Below are positions 1 to 5,946 of a stretch of DNA of 6,354 bases, piece by piece (within the stretch, counting starts at the first letter, position 1; each line of letters starts with the position of its first letter). The stretch is from an uncultured Spirochaetaceae bacterium (lineage in GTDB: Bacteria > Spirochaetota > Spirochaetia > Treponematales > Treponemataceae): positions 1 through 6,354 of the forward strand of contig CACXDK010000232.1 in assembly GCA_902766345.1 (NCBI GenBank), in the 5' to 3' direction. A program made the position numbers and the translations under genes. Below the pieces are notes generated by a model, which saw nothing but the letters and a program-made list of their open reading frames with translations, searched no databases and was not told the DNA's origin.

Positions 1-404
1 AACTTCTTGATGTATCAAATGAAATTGAATTAGAAGAATCTTCAACAAACAAATATGAAATTGATGCTGAAATTCCTGCTACATATCTAACTCCAGAAAT
101 TCTTTCTGTTACAGACAAATTCGAACCATTTGGAGAAAAAAATCCACAACTTCTATTTTTGTCTAAAAAGTTAAAAGTAGTTGATGCAATGCTTATGGGC
201 AAAACTGAAAAGCAGCATCTAAAACTCATTTTAAATGCAAATACATGTAAATGGCCAGCTCTATTTTGGAATGAAGGAGAACGACTTCATAAAGATTTTG
301 AAATTGGAGATGAAGTTGATATACTATATCACATTGAGCGTAATACATTTAATGGAATTGAAACACCACAGATGATTCTTGTAGACCTAAAAAAGTCAAA
401 TTAA
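1..404 (+). CDS. recJ: Single-stranded-DNA-specific exonuclease RecJ, C-terminal part (5' end outside window)
   Basis: The reading frame is open from the window edge (first full codon at base 3) to a TAA at 402-404, giving the last 133 residues. RecJ is a cytoplasmic 5'-3' single-strand DNA exonuclease of recombination and mismatch repair, in the DHH phosphoesterase family. The catalytic DHH and DHHA1 domains lie upstream and are not visible. The visible part holds the junction motif F-E-P-F-G-E-K-N-P, typical of RecJ just before its C-terminal OB-like domain. The OB-like domain follows, with H-L-K-L, an I-G-D-E-V-D strand and a closing N-x-F-N-G...P-Q segment. An internal TTG at 159 could be mistaken for a start, but the conserved P-F-G-E-K-N-P motif lies upstream of it in the same frame, so it is not the true start. 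The gene ends 23 bases before the M23 peptidase gene and probably shares its transcript. Confidence 0.88.
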   Translation, partial: LLDVSNEIELEESSTNKYEIDAEIPATYLTPEILSVTDKFEPFGEKNPQLLFLSKKLKVVDAMLMGKTEKQHLKLILNANTCKWPALFWNEGERLHKDFEIGDEVDILYHIERNTFNGIETPQMILVDLKKSN

Positions 405-416
405 TAAAATAATTAT

Positions 417-422
417 GAGGAG
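417..422 (+). promoter_or_regulatory. Ribosome binding site of the M23 peptidase gene
   Basis: GAGGAG ends five bases before the ATG at 428, a strong Shine-Dalgarno match at suitable spacing. It fixes the start of the secreted peptidase. No promoter is evident in the 23-base gap after recJ, which supports co-transcription. Confidence 0.8.
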
Positions 423-427
423 ATTTT

Positions 428-1426
428 ATGAAGACATCATTTTTTAGAAAATACTTTCGCTTTTTTTTCAGCTTTGCATTTATTCTTTTTGTTCTTACTC
501 CGCTTTATGCAAAACAAATTGTAATAGACGCAGATAATTACAGCATTAAGGTAAATTACCAGAATACTTCAAAACCAGGAGATGCTGTTTTTGTAAGAAT
601 GACATTTGAGCAAACAGAAAAGCAACAAAAGAAAAATCCACTGCTTCTTTATGACCCAAAAGCAACTTTAGAGCTTTATCTTGATGAAAAAAGACTTGAC
701 AAAACTGAATTTTATCCACTCATAACTTCTGCTACTCGTACATTTTTGGCTGGGATTCCACTTTCTTCATGGTGGAACAGTAAGAATAATTATTCTCTGA
801 AAGTAATTTATACGATGTCTGATGGGAAAACTTCTGATTTTACATTGCCATTTTCTCTTGAATACAAAGAATTCATAAGCGAAACAATACCACTTGATGC
901 AAGAAACACCAGTATAAAAACAGACTCAAGCTCTACCCGTATGAAGCAGATTGAAAAACTTAATGCTATTCTTGGAACAGTAAACGAAACCCACATATAC
1001 CAAACTTCACCATATACACCTCCTACAACAGCAACAAGACGAACCTCTTATTTTGCCGACAGAAGAGTATATGCATACTCAGATGGAAAATCTTCTACAA
1101 GTCTGCATTACGGAACAGACTATGGCATTCCTACAGGTTCAACAGTAACCGCATGTGCCGCAGGACGAGTTGTTATGGCAGAAGACAGAATTACAACAGG
1201 ATGGAGTGTTGTAATAGAACATCTTCCAGGATTATACAGTTTGTACTATCACATGAGTGAATTAAAAGTAAAAGAAGGTGATAAAGTCAAACAAGGAACT
1301 CTCATCGGTCTTAGTGGAGCAACAGGACTTGCAACAGGACCACACTTACATTGGGAAATGCGTCTTAATATGTCTGCCGTAAATCCTGATTATTTTACAA
1401 CCGATTTCACATGTGATTTTGAATAA
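428..1426 (+). CDS. Secreted M23-family zinc metallopeptidase (LytM-like)
   Basis: 332 residues. The N-terminus is a signal peptide: K/R-rich start, hydrophobic segment about 11-25, probable cleavage after L-Y-A at 26-28. Residues about 30-150 are beta-rich and probably Ig-like. Residues 150-200 are a polar, Thr/Ser/Pro-rich linker. Residues about 205-322 are the M23 (lysostaphin/LytM) domain with a complete active site: H227 and D231 in H-Y-G-T-D, H275 in Y-Y-H, and H306/H308 in P-H-L-H-W. By family knowledge H227, D231 and H308 bind zinc and H275 is catalytic. Active M23 enzymes cut peptidoglycan cross-link peptides, so this is probably a periplasmic wall hydrolase acting in growth or division. 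The natural substrate cannot be read from sequence. The start is fixed by a strong Shine-Dalgarno. The last 20 bases overlap the end of convergent ligA. It is complete, with no missing catalytic residue. Confidence 0.92.
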   Translation: MKTSFFRKYFRFFFSFAFILFVLTPLYAKQIVIDADNYSIKVNYQNTSKPGDAVFVRMTFEQTEKQQKKNPLLLYDPKATLELYLDEKRLDKTEFYPLITSATRTFLAGIPLSSWWNSKNNYSLKVIYTMSDGKTSDFTLPFSLEYKEFISETIPLDARNTSIKTDSSSTRMKQIEKLNAILGTVNETHIYQTSPYTPPTTATRRTSYFADRRVYAYSDGKSSTSLHYGTDYGIPTGSTVTACAAGRVVMAEDRITTGWSVVIEHLPGLYSLYYHMSELKVKEGDKVKQGTLIGLSGATGLATGPHLHWEMRLNMSAVNPDYFTTDFTCDFE

Positions 1427-3365
1427 TTGAAAGAAATTCTTGTTCAGTTATAACAGGTACACCAAGTTGCGCTGCTTTTACATTTTTAGCAGAGCCACTG
1501 GTTGTATCATTAGTGACAAGATAACTAAGACCTTTTACAACAGAAGTTTTTACAATACCACCATTTGATTTTACAAGATTTTGAGCTTCTGTTCGTTTCA
1601 TTGTCATCAGTTCCCCTGTAAAACAGAATGATTTGCCTTCCAATAAACCGCCAGTTTTTTCCTCTTGTATACTAATAGTACCGTTTTCAATAAGAGACTG
1701 CATTTCAGAAATATTTTCTTTAAGCCCTTCAACCAGCGTATGAGCCATAATATCAGCAAATCCATATATATCAGCTATTTGTTTTTCATTTGCCTGAATA
1801 ATGCTGTCTAATGTATTAAAACCACTGGCAATCAGCTTTTCAACAAGAACTTCACCAATACCTTCAATATCAAAACCTGCTATAAATTTTGCAAGAGAAA
1901 CAGATCTATGATTCTGAATAGAAAGAACAACTTTTTTAGCACCTTTAGATTCCTGTTCTTTAGAAATAATCTCTTCATTCAAAAAATACGGGGTAAGTGT
2001 TTTTTCTGTAAGTTTATAGATATCACTTATAGATGAAATTACCCCATCTCTAAACAGAGAACGAACAAGCGTATCTCCTAAATCCCGTATATCAACAACT
2101 GAAATCCATTTGAAAATCTGATGAAGGACTTTTTTACTGCAATTTTTATTCGGACAGAATAATCTTGTACCTTCATCTACTAATTTTTCACCACAAGTAT
2201 CACAATGCGTAGGAAAATCAATTTCCTTTAAAGAAGCATTATTGGCATCAGAATTTTCAGAAGTAATTACACTTTCTATCTTAGGAATAATTTCGCCTCT
2301 TTTTACAACGACCACATGACTTCCTAGTTTTATTCCTAAAGAACGAATTGTATTTGGATTTACAAGACTTGCTCTTTTTACGGTTGTTCCATTTAAGTCC
2401 ACAGGATCAAAAATTGCTACAGGTGTATAAGTAGCACCAGTTTCATTCCATTCAACACTTCTTAAAATAGAGACAGCTTCTTCAAGGCTAAATTTAAATG
2501 CAATCTGCCTGTCAGGTCTATCTCTACTCGCATCTTCATGATTAACGGAACGCTCTTTTACAACTAAACCATCTATATCATAATCAAGAGATTTTCTAAT
2601 TTCCATTACATGACTACGATAGTCTATAACTTCCTGGACAGATTTTGCAATATAAAGAGGAACAACATTAAAACCACTTTTTTTTAGCCAATTTATTTTA
2701 TCTTCTTCATCATTAAAAGGTTGTTCTCCAGTTGTTGACCAGACATCATAAGTAATCAAAGTTAAATGTTCACTACCCGTACCGTCTTTACGCTTCATAA
2801 GACCATTAGCAGCATTACGACAGTTTGCCTTATCAGAAAAGAATTTCGTATGAACTTTATGAGTCATAATAACTTCACCACGAATTCCTCCTGTAAAAGA
2901 AATAGGAGTACCATCTTCCTCAAACAAATCTTTTCGAACACCATTCATTTTTAAGGCATTTGAAGTTATATCATCGCCAACATGTCCATCACCTCTTGTT
3001 ACGGCATGAATTAAAGTTCCGTTACTATATTGAAGTTCAAGACTTGCACCATCTAATTTATATTCTACAAGATATTCTGAATAAGAATGTTTTTGTGCCC
3101 AGGCAAGAAACTGCTCAGGATTTGCAGCTTTTTCCTGGCTTCCCATAGGCATAACGTGATTGATTTTTTCAAAGTTACCATTATCTGCACCAACTTTATG
3201 CAATAAGGGATTTGTGGGATCAAGAGACTTTAATTCATCCCATAGAGCATCAAATTTTTCATCAGAAATCTCACCTTCCCCATTGTAATATGATTTCTGA
3301 TATCTTTTTATAAGAGTTTCAAGTTCTGAAATTCTTTGAAATGAGTCAACATCAAACAGTTCCAT
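1407..3365 (-). CDS. ligA: NAD+-dependent DNA ligase LigA, divergent signature motifs
   Basis: 652 residues, slightly shorter than the usual ~670. It seals nicks in DNA during replication and repair using NAD+. Domains in order: Ia (about 1-65, with Y26-Y27, D35, D39), nucleotidyltransferase (about 66-305), OB fold (about 306-380), Cys4 zinc finger (C388, C391, C404, C409), helix-hairpin-helix (about 411-560) and BRCT (about 573-650). The adenylated lysine is K103 in K-L-D-G. Other catalytic residues seen are E164 (R-G-E-V), R183, R257, D265 and K270 (D-G-L-V-V-K) and K291 (A-F-K-F). Oddities: the usual PMLSL is PMGSQ at 73-77, the AAGSLRQ segment is changed to A-A-N-G-L-M-K, putting K191 where E. 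coli has R208, and F38 replaces a conserved Tyr. It is the last gene of the - strand operon. TAAGG over the trmB stop, six bases before ATG, is a fair ribosome binding site. Its 3' end overlaps the M23 gene by 20 bases. Confidence 0.95.
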   Translation of the reverse strand: MELFDVDSFQRISELETLIKRYQKSYYNGEGEISDEKFDALWDELKSLDPTNPLLHKVGADNGNFEKINHVMPMGSQEKAANPEQFLAWAQKHSYSEYLVEYKLDGASLELQYSNGTLIHAVTRGDGHVGDDITSNALKMNGVRKDLFEEDGTPISFTGGIRGEVIMTHKVHTKFFSDKANCRNAANGLMKRKDGTGSEHLTLITYDVWSTTGEQPFNDEEDKINWLKKSGFNVVPLYIAKSVQEVIDYRSHVMEIRKSLDYDIDGLVVKERSVNHEDASRDRPDRQIAFKFSLEEAVSILRSVEWNETGATYTPVAIFDPVDLNGTTVKRASLVNPNTIRSLGIKLGSHVVVVKRGEIIPKIESVITSENSDANNASLKEIDFPTHCDTCGEKLVDEGTRLFCPNKNCSKKVLHQIFKWISVVDIRDLGDTLVRSLFRDGVISSISDIYKLTEKTLTPYFLNEEIISKEQESKGAKKVVLSIQNHRSVSLAKFIAGFDIEGIGEVLVEKLIASGFNTLDSIIQANEKQIADIYGFADIMAHTLVEGLKENISEMQSLIENGTISIQEEKTGGLLEGKSFCFTGELMTMKRTEAQNLVKSNGGIVKTSVVKGLSYLVTNDTTSGSAKNVKAAQLGVPVITEQEFLSIIQNHM

Positions 3366-3373
3366 GAAAGACC

Positions 3374-4093
3374 TTACTCTTCTTCATCTTTTATGAAGAA
3401 TAACTCATGAATTTCTCTTCCAGCATCAATTCCTTTTTGCTCGAATTTTGTCCTAGGTCTCCATTCCTGATGAGGTGCATACTGCATATATTTATTATGA
3501 ATTCCTTCAGTATGAGACAATTCTTCCAAAGCTGTCTCGGCATATTCTTCCCAGTCTGTTGCAAAGTAGATATATCCGCCAGGAGCCAATTTCTGCACCA
3601 AAAGATCAGTGTGAGGACGTTGCATAAGCCTACGCTTATGGTGCTTCTTTTTTGGCCATGGATCAGGGAAGAAAATATGAAATGCAGAAATAGAATCATC
3701 AGGAATCATAGTTTCAAGTATTTCCAAAGCATCATGTTCTATAATGAACAGATTCTTCAACTGACGGCGTTTTATATCGCTTAAAAGTCTGCCAATGCCA
3801 GGAACATGAACTTCACTTCCTAAATAATTCATATCTGGATTTGCAGCAGCAATGGCAGCAGTTGCCTGCCCCATACCAAATCCAATTTCCATTGTTACAG
3901 GATTTGTATTACCAAACACATCTGCAAAATTTATTGTTTTGTACTCGAACGGAATACACCACACTTGATGAAGTTCATCATAACTGCGGCGCTCACTGTC
4001 GGTCATGCGACCAGCACGAATTACATAAGTTCTAATTGAACGTTTAAAAATACCATCTTCGGTTGAATCAAGATTCCCTACTTCTTCACCCAC
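3374..4093 (-). CDS. trmB: tRNA (guanine-N7-)-methyltransferase TrmB
   Basis: 239 residues, the same length as E. coli TrmB. It methylates N7 of G46 in the tRNA variable loop using S-adenosylmethionine, in the cytoplasm. It is a Rossmann-fold class I methyltransferase: SAM-binding E-I-G-F-G-M-G at 69-75, the acidic strand end G-S-E-V-H at 92-96, E-H-D-A at 119-122, the family signature F-P-D-P-W-P-K-K-K-H-H-K-R-R at 142-155, A-T-D at 178-180, and the C-terminal R-P-R-T-K-F-E-Q-K-G at 212-221. The start is GTG. It is preferred over the internal M30 because residues 18-31 (R-S-I-R-T-Y-V-I-R-A-G-R-M-T) match the conserved N-terminal tRNA-contact segment of the family, and because AAGGGG lies eight bases upstream. 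It begins two bases after the lipoprotein stop and ends eight bases before ligA, so it is probably coupled to both. Confidence 0.95.
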   Translation of the reverse strand: MGEEVGNLDSTEDGIFKRSIRTYVIRAGRMTDSERRSYDELHQVWCIPFEYKTINFADVFGNTNPVTMEIGFGMGQATAAIAAANPDMNYLGSEVHVPGIGRLLSDIKRRQLKNLFIIEHDALEILETMIPDDSISAFHIFFPDPWPKKKHHKRRLMQRPHTDLLVQKLAPGGYIYFATDWEEYAETALEELSHTEGIHNKYMQYAPHQEWRPRTKFEQKGIDAGREIHELFFIKDEEE

Positions 4094-4095
4094 GT

Positions 4096-4686
4096 CTAAA
4101 GCCCCTTATTATTGCTTTCCGGCAAAATACACAAAACATGCTTATTATTATTTATATAGCATATTTTTTCTATAGCGGAATTTACATTCTTTATTTTAGT
4201 TTTATCATAAACTTCTGAAATAGGTCTAAAATCCTTATTCAGTAATTTCTTTACATTATTCATATCATTACTTACACAGTATGACGGATATTGCAGTGTA
4301 AATGAAGCTGACTGTTCAGAACCATCTGCAAAAACTGTAGTAACAACATATTTTCCAATAGGAAAATTAGAGGTGTCAGGAACAGAAAGATTTTGACACC
4401 AATATGTATTATTCATAGCATATATTTTTTTAGAAGTCCATTCATATAATCCAGAAGAATCGCCTTTATGTTCAGTAGATATTTTCATTTCCACAACAGG
4501 AAAATTCTTATCAGCTGTAATAAAAACAGACATTTTTTCTGTAGGTTTTGAAGAATTCGAAGTGTAATCAAAAATAATATAACCGTCAGCTACAAATCCA
4601 TAATCATGATTGTTCGAACACGCTGAAAACGGAATAACAGCAATAAGGAGTATGAAAAATAATATAAGATACGAGGGATAACTCAT
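4096..4686 (-). CDS. Putative small lipoprotein with Ig-like core, unknown function
   Basis: 196 residues; I do not recognise the family. Residues 6-20 are strongly hydrophobic, followed by F20-S21-A22-C23, a relaxed lipobox of the kind spirochaetes tolerate, with S24 and N25 after the cysteine. The likely product is therefore a lipid-anchored protein facing the periplasm or the surface. Residues about 30-133 alternate short beta strands and turns, ending in a Y-V-V-T-T-V-F-A-D-G ... F-T-L-Q-Y pattern typical of Ig/FN3-like folds. The tail 137-196 is more helical. Besides C23 there are C97, C137, C176 and C186, which could form two disulfides outside the cytoplasm. Two oddities: the signal n-region (M-S-Y-P-S-Y) has no Lys or Arg, and no Shine-Dalgarno precedes the ATG. 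The ATG overlaps the upstream stop (ATGA), and an in-frame TAA lies two codons upstream, so no longer start exists. Expression probably depends on reinitiation from the upstream gene. Confidence 0.72.
   Translation of the reverse strand: MSYPSYLILFFILLIAVIPFSACSNNHDYGFVADGYIIFDYTSNSSKPTEKMSVFITADKNFPVVEMKISTEHKGDSSGLYEWTSKKIYAMNNTYWCQNLSVPDTSNFPIGKYVVTTVFADGSEQSASFTLQYPSYCVSNDMNNVKKLLNKDFRPISEVYDKTKIKNVNSAIEKICYINNNKHVLCILPESNNKGL
4102..4107 (-). promoter_or_regulatory. Ribosome binding site deciding the GTG start of trmB
   Basis: On the - strand this reads AAGGGG, with eight bases between it and the GTG at 4093-4091. It sits inside the last codons of the upstream lipoprotein gene (Lys194-Gly195), so ribosomes finishing that gene would cover it. 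This supports GTG as the real start and translational coupling. Confidence 0.65.
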
Positions 4687-5852
4687 GAAAAATTAAATTT
4701 AAGGTTTATAACCGTTAAATCCTCACCACTGAACTGATTTACAATAGAATCAAACTTTACGCCAACCTTTTTACAGGCATCATCCAAATAAGAAAAGTAA
4801 TACAATCCTAAATCTGTACTTTCCTCACCTTCTGGCATTTGTCGGTAGAAATCAATAAGAGATTTTTTATTGAGATTTTCCGACATTTTGCTTTCTATGT
4901 TCTCTTTTACATCCTGAGATTCATCATTTTTATTATACAAGGATATACTCAAGCTACCTGTTTTACCAATAGAAGAAGAACTTCCACCAATCTTCCAAGA
5001 CAAGAATACCAATTCGTGTTTACGGACTAATTCTTCAACAATTTTCGCACGAATTTCTGGGTCATAAATAAGAGTTTCAGAATTATCTATTCCTTTATAA
5101 AGATTTCTTGCTTCTTTTTTCAAGTTTGTATTTTCGTTGCTAAGAGCAAGTTCCATAATCATAACAGAAATATATTCTGGAATCTTTGATTTTTCCATGT
5201 ACTCATTAAGCAACTTTCTTATTGCAGAAAGAATCTGATCAAATCCTTCAGTCTTAAAAAACTTAGTAATGATATACCAGTTCATAAGATTTAATCTATT
5301 CAAAAACTTCTCTGTCATAAGAAGATAAACATTCTTCTCTTCTGGAGAAAAATCTTTATTAGACATAATGCTTTTCCATACAGGATCCAAAATTGTCTGG
5401 CGACTCTGCTGAATAACATTATCTTTTACTGCAAGGTGATTACGAAGCTGTTTATCAGGAATTCTAGTCTGTTCATCAATAAGCTGGCTTGGATTCTGTC
5501 TATTATGACGTCTTATGCAGTCACATTTTATGAGAGATTCAAAAATTTCTTTGTCAAACTGCTTATACAAAATAGAATATACAATAACTTTTGACAAGTC
5601 CATTATTTCCTGTCTTCGAGAAACAAATTCTGGCATGGAAATTTCTATTTTGGAAATATAATCAGTCAAAACCATATTTTGTAAAGAGGTTGGAGAAAAA
5701 TGGGAAAGACTTATGCCGTACTCTTCTACATTATCAGCAAGCTTAAATCGCAGCAATTTCTTTTTATGACCTATAAAATAAGATGCCCCTTCTTCCGTAA
5801 GAATTACTTTTAACGGCAAATCTAGCATAAATTTCTTTTCTGCTGCACTCAT
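4683..5852 (-). CDS. Unknown 389-residue cytoplasmic protein, first gene of the trmB-ligA operon
   Basis: I do not recognise this protein. It has no signal peptide or membrane span, so it is probably cytoplasmic. Residues about 10-75 look like an alpha/beta N-terminal domain. Residues about 80-280 are mostly helical and charged, with a hydrophobic helix near 172-200. Residues about 280-389 look alpha/beta: a strand 281-288, a Gly/Ser-rich loop 289-300, a strand 300-306, an acidic/Lys-rich stretch 307-330, then S-L-I-D-F-Y-R (331-337), D-L-G-L-Y-Y (347-352) and a C-terminal strand pair ending F-N-F-S. That last part recalls the F and G2 boxes plus final strand of GHKL ATPase domains, but no D-x-G-x-G G1 box is present and the N box is doubtful, so a catalytic role is not supported. 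The ATG at 5852 has only a weak GGGA five bases upstream. A better AAAGGGAG lies 14 bases away. An in-frame TGA upstream bars a longer ATG start. It overlaps the lipoprotein gene by four bases. Confidence 0.8.
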   Translation of the reverse strand: MSAAEKKFMLDLPLKVILTEEGASYFIGHKKKLLRFKLADNVEEYGISLSHFSPTSLQNMVLTDYISKIEISMPEFVSRRQEIMDLSKVIVYSILYKQFDKEIFESLIKCDCIRRHNRQNPSQLIDEQTRIPDKQLRNHLAVKDNVIQQSRQTILDPVWKSIMSNKDFSPEEKNVYLLMTEKFLNRLNLMNWYIITKFFKTEGFDQILSAIRKLLNEYMEKSKIPEYISVMIMELALSNENTNLKKEARNLYKGIDNSETLIYDPEIRAKIVEELVRKHELVFLSWKIGGSSSSIGKTGSLSISLYNKNDESQDVKENIESKMSENLNKKSLIDFYRQMPEGEESTDLGLYYFSYLDDACKKVGVKFDSIVNQFSGEDLTVINLKFNFS

Positions 5853-5894
5853 GTGAATCCCAAAAGCTCCCTTTCATGACAAATTGTTTTCTCT

Positions 5895-5923
5895 ATTATA
5901 TATCAACTATCTTGCAATGTAAA
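5895..5923 (-). promoter_or_regulatory. Sigma70-type promoter of the four-gene - strand operon
   Basis: Read on the - strand: TTTACA (5923-5918), 17-base spacer, then TATAAT (5900-5895). The -10 is perfect and the -35 matches five of six consensus bases at ideal spacing. Transcription would start near 5888, giving a leader of roughly 36 bases before the ATG at 5852. No comparably good site was noticed between the downstream genes, so this probably drives all four. Confidence 0.65.
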
Positions 5924-5940
5924 CAACAATAAATTATTAT
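5912..5940 (+). promoter_or_regulatory. Candidate promoter of the divergent + strand gene
   Basis: TTGCAA (5912-5917), 17-base spacer, TATTAT (5935-5940). The -35 matches four of six and the -10 five of six consensus bases. It would place the transcript start at about 5947, on the gene's ATG, implying a leaderless or nearly leaderless message. A rival + strand site is ATGACA (5876-5881) with TATATC (5899-5904), also at 17-base spacing, which would give a leader of about 36 bases. In this AT-rich gap either may be chance. Confidence 0.35.
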
Positions 5941-5946
5941 ATTTCT

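Noticed and set aside
461..468. T8 tract in the M23 signal peptide, and another T8 at 5968-5975 in the last gene, as possible phase-variation switches
   Set aside because: The same length of homopolymer occurs within ligA (2678-2685), a gene not expected to be switched, so it fits AT-rich coding sequence. Population read data would be needed to revive the idea.
808..996. 62-codon frame on the - strand opposite the M23 peptidase gene, and similar short frames at 3841-4035 and 4839-5030 on +
   Set aside because: Antisense to well-supported genes, with no independent start signal or protein features.
1319..1340. Direct repeat GCAACAGGAC, two copies 12 bases apart
   Set aside because: It encodes the A-T-G-x-A-T-G-P-H-L-H stretch that is standard for the M23 active-site region, so protein sequence explains it.
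2766..3148. Two open frames of 62 codons on the + strand opposite ligA
   Set aside because: They lie fully inside ligA, whose protein is strongly conserved there. Their translations show no recognisable motif and no ribosome binding sites were noticed.
3391..3784. Open frames of 102 (- strand) and 125 (+ strand) codons within trmB
   Set aside because: trmB carries all its family motifs across this stretch. The alternative frames give Cys/Phe/Ser-rich translations typical of shadows.
5856..5858. ATT as a non-standard start for the 389-residue protein, eight bases after the strong GGGAG
   Set aside because: Near-cognate starts are rare, and the ATG two codons later is adequate. Noted only because the spacing from AAAGGGAG to the ATG (14 bases) is long.
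5883..5930. Imperfect inverted repeat ATTGTTTT ... AAACAACAAT flanking the operon -10 region, as an operator
   Set aside because: The arms match only with a gap and are low-complexity A/T sequence, so chance is likely in this gap.
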